NCBI GenBank assembly: GCA_022736555.1
Contig: DZCW01000001.1
Span: 189,474-253,473, forward strand
Length of the DNA stretch: 64,000 nucleotides
Reading direction: 5' to 3'
Source: Candidatus Saccharimonas sp.
GTDB taxonomy: Bacteria; Patescibacteriota; Saccharimonadia; Saccharimonadales; Saccharimonadaceae
The notes under the pieces were generated by a model that saw only the letters and a program-made list of their open reading frames with translations, ran no database searches and was not told where the DNA came from. Both the position numbers and the translations under genes were made by a program. The stretch's first letter is position 1. Every line of letters begins with the position of its first letter. Positions 24,572 through 34,098 of this stretch are shown here, piece after piece.

Positions 24572-24975
24572 TATGCTTTGACCTCCTCGGTCTTTGTTTC
24601 TACTAATGTAGACTTAATCTCATCAACAAAAGCAATTGTTGCCATCTGAACACCATCGCCTACGCGTAGTTTAGTACGTTCAACACGTACATGACCGCTA
24701 GTGCGACCGGTTAGCTGTGGGGCAATCAGATCAAATAATCTAAAAGCTGCAGCTTCGGTGCTAAGGCCGGCAATTACTTGGCGACGATTATGTAAACTGC
24801 CTTTTTTTGCCTTGGTAATGAGTTTTTCAATGTAGCGAACTAGTTCTTTGGCTTTTGGATAGGTTGTTTCAATCTTTCCGTGTATTACCAAACTGGTTGC
24901 CAAGCCCTTCAAAAGAGCATGGCGTTGATCGCGCTCGCGACCAAATTTACGTCCAATATATCCGTGTCGATGCAT
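24571..24975 (-). CDS. rplQ: Ribosomal protein bL17
   Basis: 134 residues. MHRHGYIGRKFGRERDQRHA followed by LLKGLA is the canonical L17 start. An acidic tail (STLVETKTEEVKA) extends past the common core. Two bases after rpoA. Confidence 0.95.
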   Translation of the reverse strand: MHRHGYIGRKFGRERDQRHALLKGLATSLVIHGKIETTYPKAKELVRYIEKLITKAKKGSLHNRRQVIAGLSTEAAAFRLFDLIAPQLTGRTSGHVRVERTKLRVGDGVQMATIAFVDEIKSTLVETKTEEVKA

Positions 24976-24977
24976 AA

Positions 24978-25901
24978 TTAAAGTTCCAATTCCGCCAATT
25001 TTTCATTAACTTCATCAAGTGCTTTCGAACCAAAGCCCTTTAGCTCACGCAGATCTTGCTCGCTTAATGTAACTAGATCGTGAACGGTGCGAATATCATT
25101 GTTAATCAGAGCATTAGCAGTTCGAGCTGTCAAATTCAGTTCCTCTACAGGAGTGTTTAGCTCGTTCTTTTCGCTACTTAGGGCTTGGCCTAGTGCGGGA
25201 GTGGCATCAACAACGGTTGAGCCAGCTAATGCTGTATATTGATTTACTAAAATAGCTGCAGCTTCCTCGAAAGCTTGGCGTGGAGTAATAGAACCATCGG
25301 TTTCGATACTTAGTAATAGTTTATCAAGGTTGGTTTCTTGACCAACACGAGTACTTTCAACTTTGTAGCGTACGCGTAGTACTGGGCTAAAGATAGCATC
25401 AACTGCGATCATATCACTATGAATACGTTTAGTGCTAGAATCTTCGATAGACTGATAGCCACGGCCAGATTCAACTACGAAATCAATCAATATAGATTTC
25501 TTAGGATCATCAATGTTACAAATAATCTGACCTGGGTTGATTACTTCAACGTCGGCAGTTGTTTTGATGTCGGCGGCAGTGACTGGGCCGGCACCTTTTT
25601 TCTCTAGACGAACTTCAACTGGCTCATCGCTAAAGGCTTTTAGACGAATATTCTTGATATTTAACATAATATCAATCACATCTTCTTTTACGCCAGGGAT
25701 GGTTGTAAATTCATGACTAGCACCTTCGATACGAAAAGCTACGATAGCAGCACCTTCGATACTAGATAACAATACGCGGCGTAGGCTATTACCAAGGGTA
25801 TTACCGTAACCGGCGTGAAGTGGTGCAATATCAAATGTTGCGTTAGTTGCGTTAGTCTCTTCAATATTCGCAAGTGCTGGATTGTAAATAACTTTTGTCA
25901 T
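24978..25901 (-). CDS. rpoA: RNA polymerase alpha subunit
   Basis: 307 residues. The N-terminal dimerisation domain has APLHAGYGNTLGNSLRRVLL and a second domain with GPV-AADI. The C-terminal domain (about 230-307) has LNLTARTANALINNDIRTVH and LRELKGFGSKALDEVNEKL, so UP-element and activator contacts are kept. Between S4 and L17 as usual. Confidence 0.95.
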   Translation of the reverse strand: MTKVIYNPALANIEETNATNATFDIAPLHAGYGNTLGNSLRRVLLSSIEGAAIVAFRIEGASHEFTTIPGVKEDVIDIMLNIKNIRLKAFSDEPVEVRLEKKGAGPVTAADIKTTADVEVINPGQIICNIDDPKKSILIDFVVESGRGYQSIEDSSTKRIHSDMIAVDAIFSPVLRVRYKVESTRVGQETNLDKLLLSIETDGSITPRQAFEEAAAILVNQYTALAGSTVVDATPALGQALSSEKNELNTPVEELNLTARTANALINNDIRTVHDLVTLSEQDLRELKGFGSKALDEVNEKLAELEL

Positions 25902-25922
25902 TGTTTTTAGGCTCCTTACCCT

Positions 25923-26549
25923 TTAACGTGAGTAATACTCAACGATTAGCTGTTCTTTGATATCAACTTCTGCTTCTTCGCGTGTTGGTACACCGGTTAT
26001 TGAAATAGTTAGTTTTTTAGTATCACTCTTCAACCAACTTAGAGTTGTTTGGAAAGTATTCTTAGAAATTTCATCCATTTGGCTAAAATAACCTGATTTA
26101 GTGCTCTTTGGACGAACCACTAGTTCATCACCTGGTTTTAGGCGAATTGAAGGGATGTCGATACGACGATCATTCAATAGGAAATGTCCGTGGCTAACTA
26201 ATTGACGAGCAGCACGACGGCTAGTAGCAAAACCTGCTCGGTAAACTGCATTATCAGCACGTCGTTCTAGCAATTGCAGTAAGGCTGCACCTGGTAGTAA
26301 TTCTCGAGTACTTAGACGTTCTGCCTCTTGCATAAGCTTGGCAAATTGTTTTTCTAATAGACCATAAATACGACGAACTTTTTGCTTTTCGCGTAACTGG
26401 GTTAAATATAGACTTGATTTACCTGGACGGCCGCCGGCGTGCATTCCTGGAATACCGGTCTTTTTAGCCATAACTTTGTGCGCCTTAGGATGCAATGCAT
26501 AACCTTCGCGACGACTTTGTTTAACAATTGGGGAAGTATCTCGTGCCAT
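25923..26549 (-). CDS. rpsD: Ribosomal protein uS4, zinc-free form
   Basis: 208 residues. An S4 domain (about 95-160) with ERRADNAVYRAGFATSRRAA followed by RQLVSHGH. The N-terminus lacks the C-x-x-C pairs of zinc-binding S4 (MARDTSPIVKQSRREGYALH). One of the first proteins on 16S rRNA. Confidence 0.95.
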   Translation of the reverse strand: MARDTSPIVKQSRREGYALHPKAHKVMAKKTGIPGMHAGGRPGKSSLYLTQLREKQKVRRIYGLLEKQFAKLMQEAERLSTRELLPGAALLQLLERRADNAVYRAGFATSRRAARQLVSHGHFLLNDRRIDIPSIRLKPGDELVVRPKSTKSGYFSQMDEISKNTFQTTLSWLKSDTKKLTISITGVPTREEAEVDIKEQLIVEYYSR

Positions 26550-26552
26550 AAT

Positions 26553-26948
26553 CTATGCCCTTCTCGCTTTACGTGGACGTACACCACCGTGTGGTATACC
26601 TGTTACGTCCTTGATACTATCAACGGTAATTTCATAACCACTCATAGCGCGGATAGCAGCATCTCGTCCTAGGCCTACGCCTTTGACGAAGACATCAACG
26701 GAATTAGCGCCAAACTGAGTTTTAGCTAATTCTGCTACTTTTTCGGCAGCAATTTGTGATGCGTATGCAGTACCTTTTTTGCTTCCACGGAAACCAGAAG
26801 CGCCAGCGCTAGACGATGCTAATACGTTGCCGCCCTTGTCGGTAAAAGTAACAATGGTGTTATTAAACGTTGCTTGAATATGCAGCTGACCGGATGGAAC
26901 CGATCGGCGCTGTTTTTTACGTGTAGTAGTTGTTTTAACTTCTGCCAT
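26553..26948 (-). CDS. rpsK: Ribosomal protein uS11
   Basis: 131 residues. ATFNNTIVTFTDKGGNVLAS and GVGLGRDAAIRAMS are diagnostic; the end GGVRPRKARRA is basic as usual. Fourteen bases after S13. Confidence 0.95.
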   Translation of the reverse strand: MAEVKTTTTRKKQRRSVPSGQLHIQATFNNTIVTFTDKGGNVLASSSAGASGFRGSKKGTAYASQIAAEKVAELAKTQFGANSVDVFVKGVGLGRDAAIRAMSGYEITVDSIKDVTGIPHGGVRPRKARRA

Positions 26949-26962
26949 AATCTAATTCCTTC

Positions 26963-27349
26963 CTACGTCTTAGACGCCGATTTCTTTTGTGTTCCGCCTA
27001 CTGCTACACCTTTACCCTTACGAGTTTTTGCGTTCGTGCGAGTACGCTGTCCATGAACTGGAAGCCCACTCTTGTGCCGTAGCCCGCGATATGAATTGAT
27101 ATCTTTTAGGCGTTTAATATTATTTGTTACCTGACGCTGTAGGTCGCCTTCGACGGTGTAGTTGTTATCAACTACCTCGCGTAAGCGCTGTTCTTCAGCC
27201 TCGGTGAGATCTTTCACCCGAGTGGTCGGCTCTACTTTTGCCGCCGCAAGGATGGTCGATGCAAATTTCGGACCGATGCCGTAAATATACGTCAAAGCGA
27301 TCTGAACTTGCTTTTCTGATGGGATCGTAACCCCAGCGATTCGAGCCAT
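26963..27349 (-). CDS. rpsM: Ribosomal protein uS13
   Basis: 128 residues. [20 protein letters not shown] at the start and [20 protein letters not shown] toward the end. A basic tail KKSASKT reaches the intersubunit bridge. Two bases after L36. Confidence 0.95.
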   Translation of the reverse strand: MARIAGVTIPSEKQVQIALTYIYGIGPKFASTILAAAKVEPTTRVKDLTEAEEQRLREVVDNNYTVEGDLQRQVTNNIKRLKDINSYRGLRHKSGLPVHGQRTRTNAKTRKGKGVAVGGTQKKSASKT

Positions 27350-27351
27350 GC

Positions 27352-27468
27352 TTAACCCTGCCTTTGCTTGTTCTTAGGTTTTTTCTTGTTGATGATACGC
27401 AGCACGCCTTTACGACGAACTAGCTGATCATCAGGACTGATTTTTTTGACACTTGCACGAACTTTCAT
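27352..27468 (-). CDS. rpmJ: Ribosomal protein bL36, zinc-free form
   Basis: 38 residues. [20 protein letters not shown], then GVLRIIN and PKNKQRQG. The three Cys and one His that bind zinc in standard L36 are replaced ([16 protein letters not shown]). It lies in the normal slot between infA and rpsM. Confidence 0.9.
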   Translation of the reverse strand: MKVRASVKKISPDDQLVRRKGVLRIINKKKPKNKQRQG

Positions 27469-27498
27469 AAGCGTTCAAAAACTCCTGTTGCCTTAAAT

Positions 27499-27723
27499 TT
27501 AATCTTTTAAGCGGAAAGTGATTCTACCCTTACTGAGATCGTAAGGAGTCAACTCGACTTCCACTTTATCGCCTGGCACAAGTCGGATATAATGCTTGCG
27601 CATTTTACCTGAAATATGGGCGATTATACTATAGCCATTCTCAAGTTCCACTTTGAATTGAGTATTAGGCAGTGATTCCACCACCTTTCCCTGCAATCTA
27701 ATTACTTCTTTTTGACTGACCAT
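27499..27723 (-). CDS. infA: Translation initiation factor IF-1
   Basis: 74 residues, one OB fold: [20 protein letters not shown] and [20 protein letters not shown], with the terminal [11 protein letters not shown]. In most bacteria adk and map lie between secY and this gene; here a 124-residue orphan does. Confidence 0.95.
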   Translation of the reverse strand: MVSQKEVIRLQGKVVESLPNTQFKVELENGYSIIAHISGKMRKHYIRLVPGDKVEVELTPYDLSKGRITFRLKD

Positions 27724-27773
27724 AAGTTACAGTTAGTGATTATACACCAAAGAGGCGCTGACGTAAAGAGATA

Positions 27774-27849
27774 AAAATACAAAACCCGCGCGATTTCGCG
27801 TTTTGCATCTAAGTAATTTCTATTATATCGCAACCAGAACCATTGTCAA
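27774..27849 (-). promoter_or_regulatory. infA promoter with hairpin in the leader
   Basis: TTGACA (27844-27849), 16-bp spacer, TATAAT (27822-27827), both perfect boxes. About 20 bases into the transcript a stem of AAAACGCG with CGCG-GTTTT is followed by GTATTTTT, which resembles an attenuator before the 74-codon gene. Confidence 0.6.
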
Positions 27850-27851
27850 AT

Positions 27852-27877
27852 AAAATAGCGCTCACTAGTAGCGCCGT
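27852..27877 (-). terminator. Terminator of the 124-residue orphan gene
   Basis: GCGCT-N7-AGCGC followed on the minus strand by ATTTTATTT. It overlaps the infA promoter region. Confidence 0.55.
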
Positions 27878-27892
27878 AAAGAAGTTGTAATA

Positions 27893-28267
27893 TCACCGGT
27901 TTAACAGTGACCAGGGTGTCTTTGCGCGGTAGATATACCTATGAGACTCACCAATTCTAAATGCACTGACTATAGCTAGTTCATCCATGATTCGCCCAAA
28001 ATATCTCTCGTTTACCCAACCTAGCCTACCGATTGTGTGTTTAATCACTTCGTAATACCAGGAATAGCCGCTATTTTGTGAATTATAACCTAACTCGACT
28101 AAATATTGCAGAACTTTTTGTAGATGCTCTGTAGCCATGCCGCAATGATCTATTTTATTGGCGTAATAGTCGGGTTCCATGGCTGGGTTTAGATACTTAG
28201 CTGCCTGTCTGATATTCCAGTTGCAAAGATACTGAAGCCTGAGTGTATTAATCGCAGAGACAAACAC
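27893..28267 (-). CDS. Orphan hypothetical protein between secY and infA (124 aa)
   Basis: GTG start with AGAGGTG seven bases upstream. The protein is helical and rich in Tyr, Trp and Asn (NWNIRQAAKYLNPAMEPDYY; SWYYEVIKHTIGRLGW), without membrane segments or a known motif. It has its own promoter, leader hairpin and terminator, so it is an independent insertion in the ribosomal block. Function unknown. Confidence 0.55.
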   Translation of the reverse strand: MFVSAINTLRLQYLCNWNIRQAAKYLNPAMEPDYYANKIDHCGMATEHLQKVLQYLVELGYNSQNSGYSWYYEVIKHTIGRLGWVNERYFGRIMDELAIVSAFRIGESHRYIYRAKTPWSLLNR

Positions 28268-28288
28268 AACACATCACCTCTTTTCAAA

Positions 28289-28362
28289 TATTCAATCACC
28301 TACGAGGATACTCGCCAGTAATCAATATTGAATACGATATCATGGATTAACTTATAGATCAA
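28289..28362 (-). promoter_or_regulatory. Promoter and leader hairpin of the 124-residue orphan
   Basis: TTGATC (28357-28362), 17 bp, TATCGT (28334-28339). In the leader TATTCAAT/ATTGAATA (28289-28296, 28327-28334) enclose a CGAG-GATA-CTCG hairpin, ending a few bases before the Shine-Dalgarno. Confidence 0.5.
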
Positions 28363-28363
28363 T

Positions 28364-29776
28364 TTACTTGTAGTCGTCGTATGTAACCATTAAGGCCCGT
28401 GAGTTGATCTGGCGTAATGATTCGAGAGCTACCGAAACCACAATTAGCAGACCAGTACCACCGATCGAGAGCTTGCTGCCGGTCACTCCGGCTAAGTTAT
28501 ACATCAGGAATTCACCAATGAACGGCATAACTGCAATAAGTCCTAGCGTTAATGATCCGAATAGAGTTAGTCGATTAACTGTACGGTTTAAATATTCCTC
28601 GGTCTGTTTACCCGGGCGAATACCTTCAATAAAACCACCCTGTTTTTGTAGATTTTCAGCAATTTCATTCGAGTTAAAAACGATACCAGTATAGAAATAT
28701 GTGAACAAAATTACCAGCACAAAATATGCTATAGGATAAATGAAGGCTTGGAGCGTAGAACCAGTCCATGCACCTGCACCGGGGGCCTGAAACCAACTAA
28801 TTAGATTATTAGCTAATGTTAAGAACGATGCGTTATTAGTAGCCTTTAATATCTGCCCCACGAACGCTGGTATAGATAGAAATGAAACCGCAAAAATAAT
28901 CGGAATAACGTTGGCCGAGATCAGTTTGACGGGTAATATACTCTTAACTCCACCATAACTACTATTACCATGGACACGTTTAGCGTAATTAACCGTAATA
29001 ACGCGTTGGGCTTCGTTTACTTTGACTAGAACATACAATATTACCAGCGATATTAATGTCAACGCTATAGCTATCCAAAAGGATATCGGGTTAACTGGTA
29101 TCGTAAACCAATTAAATACATGAATTACGCCTTTGGAGGTATCAAAAAGTGACGTACCGATAGTTGAAATTGTTGTCGGTAATTGGCTGACGATACCGGC
29201 AAAGATAACTAGACTAATACCATTACCAACACCCTGTTCGGTAATTAACTCACCTAGCCACATCAGTAGTACCGAGCCAGCACTCATAGCGGCAACCGCT
29301 ACGATCCAGCCAGTTAGCGATGCATCCGTCAGAACAGTTGTATTACCCGCTAAAACAGTTTGACGTAGGATATAAACAAACGCGATTGATTGAATAACGG
29401 CAAGCGGCACACTAATCATGCGTGTCCATTGATTAATCTTGCGACGACCAGATTCGCCATCTTTGTGCAGTTCTTCGAGTTTAGGTATGGCTTTGGTTAA
29501 AAGCTGAGTAATAATCGAGGAAGTAATGAATGGGCTCATACCAACTAAAATAATCGAGAAGCTAGTTAATGCTCCACCTGATAATAAGTTCAGGAACCCA
29601 CCAAGGTCGGAGCCAGTAATAATACTATTAATTACTGACTTTAGCTGGGTAGGTTCCGCTAGGGGCACTGGCACATGCGCCAAAAGGCGGTAGGCAACGA
29701 TGAGTCCAAGCACAATAACGACACGCTTGAGCATATCGCGGTTCTTTAATGACTTAAAGATTGTTTTAAAATTCAT
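28364..29776 (-). CDS. secY: Preprotein translocase subunit SecY
   Basis: 470 residues with ten membrane helices. Early NLLSGGALTSFSIILVGMSP is the plug/helix 2 region, and FYTGIVFNSNEIAENLQKQG plus GFIEGIRPG then T-EYL is the conserved cytoplasmic loop. It forms the Sec channel. In its usual place after L15. Confidence 0.95.
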   Translation of the reverse strand: MNFKTIFKSLKNRDMLKRVVIVLGLIVAYRLLAHVPVPLAEPTQLKSVINSIITGSDLGGFLNLLSGGALTSFSIILVGMSPFITSSIITQLLTKAIPKLEELHKDGESGRRKINQWTRMISVPLAVIQSIAFVYILRQTVLAGNTTVLTDASLTGWIVAVAAMSAGSVLLMWLGELITEQGVGNGISLVIFAGIVSQLPTTISTIGTSLFDTSKGVIHVFNWFTIPVNPISFWIAIALTLISLVILYVLVKVNEAQRVITVNYAKRVHGNSSYGGVKSILPVKLISANVIPIIFAVSFLSIPAFVGQILKATNNASFLTLANNLISWFQAPGAGAWTGSTLQAFIYPIAYFVLVILFTYFYTGIVFNSNEIAENLQKQGGFIEGIRPGKQTEEYLNRTVNRLTLFGSLTLGLIAVMPFIGEFLMYNLAGVTGSKLSIGGTGLLIVVSVALESLRQINSRALMVTYDDYK

Positions 29777-29862
29777 CTGTTGTACTACCCCTCTTTAACA
29801 TCGCCCGGCAAGTGCTTGGCGTTACAATTTAACAAAATATTCTCAGAATACAAGAGAACTAA

Positions 29863-30345
29863 TTATTTAGCAGTTGGTTCAGCTGCTTTTGTACTCTTTT
29901 TCAATGGTACAGCAGTTTTAACAAAAGTTCCACCGGCTTTTACAACAGCAGCTTGGACACTTTTACTAGCACCAGCAACCTGCAAATTGATATTTTTAGT
30001 CAATTCACCACGTAAAATTACTTTTACAGCCTGATAAGGTGATGAAATATATCCCTCTTTGAATAGAGAAAAATTATCAACAATCTTAGCAGTAAGGTTA
30101 TTTAGATGATCTAGATATACTACCTGAGCTGGAGTTCGTAGTGATTTAAAACCACGTGCTTTTGGAACAGCAGTTACAATTGTTCGTGAACCACCAGCGA
30201 ATACTGGACCTAGTTTTTTACCAGTACGAGATTTTTGACCCTTGGTACCACGTCCGGCAGTTTTACCTTGACCGCTAGCAATACCACGACCTACGCGCTT
30301 AGTGCCTTTGTTTGAGCTGACTTGAAGTTCATTATACTTAGTCAT
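29863..30345 (-). CDS. rplO: Ribosomal protein uL15
   Basis: 160 residues. KRVGRGIASGQGKTAGRGTK and GQKSRTG at the start; the Ala/Lys tail (KKSTKAAEPTAK) is longer than typical. rpmD (L30), normally between S5 and L15, is absent: the S5 and L15 frames abut. Confidence 0.95.
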   Translation of the reverse strand: MTKYNELQVSSNKGTKRVGRGIASGQGKTAGRGTKGQKSRTGKKLGPVFAGGSRTIVTAVPKARGFKSLRTPAQVVYLDHLNNLTAKIVDNFSLFKEGYISSPYQAVKVILRGELTKNINLQVAGASKSVQAAVVKAGGTFVKTAVPLKKSTKAAEPTAK

Positions 30346-30930
30346 TTATTTAGTCTCCTTCTCGACAGCTTTTTTAACAACTGGTTTTTTCGAGGTAGCA
30401 TTTAGCCATTCGCTTTTAGGAACTAGGCTCTTTAGAGCTTCGATCGTTGCGTAGGCAATGTTTACTTTGTTGGTTGAACCTAATGATTTAGTAATTAAAT
30501 CATGGACACCAGTTACACCGATAATCGAACGAACAACACCACCGGCAATAATACCAGTACCAGGTGAGGCTGGTTTCATGATTACTCGAGAGCCAGCATA
30601 TTTAACTTCGGCATCATGAGGAACAGTATCTTTGTCGATAGCAATCGAAATGATGTGTTTTTTGGCAACTTCGGTAGCTTTGGCAACTGCTGCTTGAACA
30701 TCAGCACCTTTGGCAACGCCAATACCGACTTTGTCTTTTTTATTACCGACGACTACTAATGCCTTGAAGCGGAAACGACGTCCACCTTTTACGACACGAG
30801 CAACACGATCAATATTGATAACTAATTCTTCGAATTCTTTTGGTTCAGTTGGAGCCTGATTGTGACGTCCATTATTGCCACCACGTTGGTTTCGTGAATC
30901 AGTCTTTGGTTTTGAAGTAGCTTCGACCAT
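30346..30930 (-). CDS. rpsE: Ribosomal protein uS5
   Basis: 194 residues. A low-complexity N-terminal extension of about 30 residues (NQRGGNNGRHNQAPTEPKEF) precedes VINIDRVARVVKGGRRFRFK. The C-terminal domain has GVHDLITKSLGS-NKVN. Directly abuts rplO. Confidence 0.95.
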   Translation of the reverse strand: MVEATSKPKTDSRNQRGGNNGRHNQAPTEPKEFEELVINIDRVARVVKGGRRFRFKALVVVGNKKDKVGIGVAKGADVQAAVAKATEVAKKHIISIAIDKDTVPHDAEVKYAGSRVIMKPASPGTGIIAGGVVRSIIGVTGVHDLITKSLGSTNKVNIAYATIEALKSLVPKSEWLNATSKKPVVKKAVEKETK

Positions 30931-30931
30931 A

Positions 30932-31285
30932 TTAGAAAATTAAACCTTCCTTGCGTGCAGCTTCTGCTAGTGCACTTAAACGTTTAGCGTATCTGTGGCC
31001 ATTACGATCAAACACAACCGTGCTAATCTTGGCTTTTTTGGCTTTTTTAGCAATGTCCGTGCCGATAATAGCAGCTTGTTCAGTAATAGTACCGGTAATT
31101 TTAGTACCGACAGTAGTGCTGGCAGCTAATGTATTCTGTTTGATGTCATCGATTAACTGGACACTGACGTGTTTATTACTAATCAAAACACTTAGACGTG
31201 GCCTGTCGGCTGTACCAGAAATTTTAGCACGAACACGATTCTTGCGGAGATTTTGGTTTAATATTTTTTTAGCTAAATTATTCAT
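30932..31285 (-). CDS. rplR: Ribosomal protein uL18
   Basis: 117 residues from ATG 31285 (MNNLAKKILNQNLRKNRVRA); a longer frame runs back through rplF and is false. DRPRLSVLISNKHVSVQLID and FDRNGHRYAKRLSALAEAAR are diagnostic. Binds 5S rRNA. Confidence 0.95.
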   Translation of the reverse strand: MNNLAKKILNQNLRKNRVRAKISGTADRPRLSVLISNKHVSVQLIDDIKQNTLAASTTVGTKITGTITEQAAIIGTDIAKKAKKAKISTVVFDRNGHRYAKRLSALAEAARKEGLIF

Positions 31286-31286
31286 A

Positions 31287-31820
31287 TTATTTACCAGCCT
31301 TTCCAGCCTTGTGACGTAATACTTCATCAGCATACTTAATACCTTTGCCCTTATATGGCTCTGGTTTTTTAAGTGAGCGAATTTCAGCAGCAGTTTGACC
31401 AACAGCTTGTTTATCAATACCACTGACAGTGATATTCATCTTGTCAATTAGTAATGAGATCCCTTTTGGGGCATTGTACTTAACTGGGTGTGAAAAACCT
31501 AGTAGCATTTCGATTGATTGACCACCGCCATTAACACGGAAACCAACACCGTTTACTTCTAGTTTCTTTTCATAGCCCTTAGTAACACCGATGACGGCAT
31601 TATTTAGCAAAGTGCGCTGTAGACCGTGTTGCTCTTTGGCGACACGTTCGTCGTCTTTGCGTACAACAATAGCTTGTGCACCATCAACCGATACAGTCAC
31701 GTCACTCAAATGCGGTACAGTCAGTTCACCTTTTGGCCCTTTGACTGAGATAACATTCGAGTCAACCGTGATTGTCACACCGGAAGGTATTGCAATTGGT
31801 AGTTTTCCGATTCGACTCAT
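31287..31820 (-). CDS. rplF: Ribosomal protein uL6
   Basis: 177 residues. MSRIGKLPIAIPSGVTITVD, and the C-terminal IRSLKKPEPYKGKGIKYADE is the family signature. Two L6 folds in tandem. Confidence 0.95.
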   Translation of the reverse strand: MSRIGKLPIAIPSGVTITVDSNVISVKGPKGELTVPHLSDVTVSVDGAQAIVVRKDDERVAKEQHGLQRTLLNNAVIGVTKGYEKKLEVNGVGFRVNGGGQSIEMLLGFSHPVKYNAPKGISLLIDKMNITVSGIDKQAVGQTAAEIRSLKKPEPYKGKGIKYADEVLRHKAGKAGK

Positions 31821-31847
31821 AATTGATTCCTTTTCCTTTTATTTACT

Positions 31848-32249
31848 CTAATAAATACTTAATAATAATTCGCCGCCAAGCCGTTCTTTGATAGCAGTGT
31901 GACCTGGGATAACACCTTTGCTGGTGCTAATTAGGATCATACCACGACCACTTTTGACTTTTGGAATATTATCAGCACTAACATAAACACGACGGCCGGG
32001 CTTTGACAGACGAGTAATCTCGGTAATCTTGGCATTTTCGCCTGGTTGATTGATGACAATAACCAAAGTGTCTCGTGGTTTAGTGCTCTCGACTTTTACT
32101 TCACTCAAATATTTAGCTTTTTTAAGCTGTTGAGCGATAGTAACTTTTAATTTACTTGATGGTACACGAATTTCGTTTTTACCAACCATAACTGCGTTAC
32201 GGATGCGAGTTAGTAGGTCGGCGATTGGATCTGTAGATTGTAATGACAT
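31848..32249 (-). CDS. rpsH: Ribosomal protein uS8
   Basis: 133 residues. DPIADLLTRIRNAVMVGKNE at the start and GMILISTSKGVIPGHTAIKE near the end. Central 16S-binding protein, and regulator of this operon in other bacteria. Confidence 0.95.
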   Translation of the reverse strand: MSLQSTDPIADLLTRIRNAVMVGKNEIRVPSSKLKVTIAQQLKKAKYLSEVKVESTKPRDTLVIVINQPGENAKITEITRLSKPGRRVYVSADNIPKVKSGRGMILISTSKGVIPGHTAIKERLGGELLLSIY

Positions 32250-32263
32250 ATTTTATTCCTTTC

Positions 32264-32533
32264 CTACCAACTACTCTTAGTTACACCGGGAATTTCGCCT
32301 TTTGAGGCTTTTTCACGGAAGTTAATACGATTTAGACCGAAACGGCGCATATAAGCCCTAGGACGACCTTGCATAAAGTCACGGTTTTTCCAACGAGTTG
32401 GTGAGCTATTTAGTGGTAGCTTTGCCAAACCCTCTAGATCACCTAGTTCTTTTAATTCAGCACGCTTAGCAGCGTATTTAATGATCAAAGCCTTGCGCTT
32501 TTCATCGCTGACAACAGCAGATTTTTTAGCCAT
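32264..32533 (-). CDS. rpsN: Ribosomal protein uS14, zinc-free long form
   Basis: 89 residues. [20 protein letters not shown] and [20 protein letters not shown]. It has no C-x-x-C pairs, so it is the long C-minus type. It overlaps L5 by one base. Confidence 0.95.
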   Translation of the reverse strand: MAKKSAVVSDEKRKALIIKYAAKRAELKELGDLEGLAKLPLNSSPTRWKNRDFMQGRPRAYMRRFGLNRINFREKASKGEIPGVTKSSW

Positions 32534-33117
32534 TAGTTTTTGCCTCCTTGTTTTTCAAACGGTATACCGAATTTTTCAAGTAAAGCACGGCTATATTCAG
32601 CTTTGCCACCTGAAATTACGAAAGTAGCCTGTAGACCATGTAATACCTGGGTTTCTTCGAATGTTAATTCTGGGAAGATTGATTGCTCAACGATTCCTAG
32701 ATTAAAATTACCGGATTTATCGAAAGCCTTGGCACTAACACCGTGAAAGTCACGAACTCGTGGTAGTGCTACATTAGCTAGACGATCTAGGAATTCGTAC
32801 ATACGAGCACCACGTAATGTGACACTGATACCTACACGGTTTAAGCCGGCACGAATTTTGAAAGTTGCGATCGACTTTTTAGCCATACGATCAACTGGTG
32901 CTTGACCGGTAATCTTGACGATAGTATTACGAACAACTTCGTAATGATGTTTATTGTCTTTATTTTTACCGATTCCTACACTGACTACAATCTTTTCGAG
33001 TTTTGGAACTTGATGAATATTTTCTAGTTTCAATTCGGCTTGTAGTTCCTTTACAAATTTCTCTTTGTATAAGGCTTTCAGGCGAGGAGTCGTTGCTTTG
33101 ATAGTTATCTTAGCCAT
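32533..33117 (-). CDS. rplE: Ribosomal protein uL5
   Basis: 194 residues. [20 protein letters not shown], then [20 protein letters not shown] and an FHGVS block. Binds 5S rRNA and touches P-site tRNA. Confidence 0.95.
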   Translation of the reverse strand: MAKITIKATTPRLKALYKEKFVKELQAELKLENIHQVPKLEKIVVSVGIGKNKDNKHHYEVVRNTIVKITGQAPVDRMAKKSIATFKIRAGLNRVGISVTLRGARMYEFLDRLANVALPRVRDFHGVSAKAFDKSGNFNLGIVEQSIFPELTFEETQVLHGLQATFVISGGKAEYSRALLEKFGIPFEKQGGKN

Positions 33118-33446
33118 TACTTGATCTCCTTATCTTTGTTCTGACGTGCAACACGTGTTTTATTACCTTCGGCATTCTTGGTCAAACCGACACGACTAGT
33201 TTTGCTGGTTTTCTCGTCGATAACTAGCGCTACTTTGTGGATAGGGGTTGGAACATGAATATCTTTGTGGCCACCGCGTGGGTTTTGTTGGCTTGGTTTG
33301 ATATTGCGGTGCAATATACCAATACCTTCAACTAATACGGCATTTTTCTTGGTTAGAACGGTTAGAACTTTACCAGTAGTGCCTTTACTAGCACCACTAA
33401 TGAGTTTAACTGTGTCACCTTTGATGATTCGTTTAATAGTTGCCAT
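33117..33446 (-). CDS. rplX: Ribosomal protein uL24
   Basis: 109 residues. A KOW motif KGDTVKLISGASKGTTGKVL and HRNIKPSQQNPRGGHKDIHV. Assembly-initiator protein of the 50S subunit. Confidence 0.95.
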   Translation of the reverse strand: MATIKRIIKGDTVKLISGASKGTTGKVLTVLTKKNAVLVEGIGILHRNIKPSQQNPRGGHKDIHVPTPIHKVALVIDEKTSKTSRVGLTKNAEGNKTRVARQNKDKEIK

Positions 33447-33447
33447 A

Positions 33448-33816
33448 TTATAGTACCTCCGGTGCTAAGCTGATAATTTTAGCATAGCCCATATCGCGTA
33501 ATTCCCTAGGAACTGGTCCGAAAACACGTGTACCGCGTAGGGTTTTATCGTCAGCCACAATAACAGCAGCGTTGTCATCAAATGCGATAGTCGAGCCATC
33601 TTTGCGTTGGATTTGGTCGCGAGTGCGAACAATAACAGCTTTGACGACTGATTTACGTTTAACAACACCGTTAGTAGCTGCTTCTTTGACGGTCGCAACA
33701 ATCATATCACCAACGCGCGCATAGCGGCGTTTAGTGCCACCAAGAACACGGATGCAAAGGATTTCCTTGGCACCAGAGTTATCGGTAACTTTTAGACGGG
33801 TTTCTTGTTGTATCAT
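33448..33816 (-). CDS. rplN: Ribosomal protein uL14
   Basis: 122 residues, full length. [20 protein letters not shown] and the closing [20 protein letters not shown] then EVL are canonical. Confidence 0.95.
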   Translation of the reverse strand: MIQQETRLKVTDNSGAKEILCIRVLGGTKRRYARVGDMIVATVKEAATNGVVKRKSVVKAVIVRTRDQIQRKDGSTIAFDDNAAVIVADDKTLRGTRVFGPVPRELRDMGYAKIISLAPEVL

Positions 33817-33818
33817 AA

Positions 33819-34097
33819 TTATGCCTCTACCTCTACATCCTTTAGTTCAATTGAACCGCGGGATTTCTCGGTAATACTATCGAGTTTAAAGGTTTTCGTT
33901 TTTGAAAATGGACGAGTCTCGGAAATCGTGACTTTGTCGCCAATCTTTGCACTGTTATTCTCATCATGAGCAGCGTACTTGCGGTTAACAGTATACTGCT
34001 TACCATAAATAGGATGCGTTTCACGACTAGTAACAGTGACGGTTATAGTTTTGTCCGCTACGTCCGACGTAACGACACCTGTCAATGTCTTGGCCAT
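33819..34097 (-). CDS. rpsQ: Ribosomal protein uS17
   Basis: 92 residues from ATG 34097 ([20 protein letters not shown]); the longer frame to 34187 overlaps L29. [15 protein letters not shown] is the family block; an acidic tail KDVEVEA follows. Confidence 0.95.
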   Translation of the reverse strand: MAKTLTGVVTSDVADKTITVTVTSRETHPIYGKQYTVNRKYAAHDENNSAKIGDKVTISETRPFSKTKTFKLDSITEKSRGSIELKDVEVEA

Positions 34098-34098
34098 A

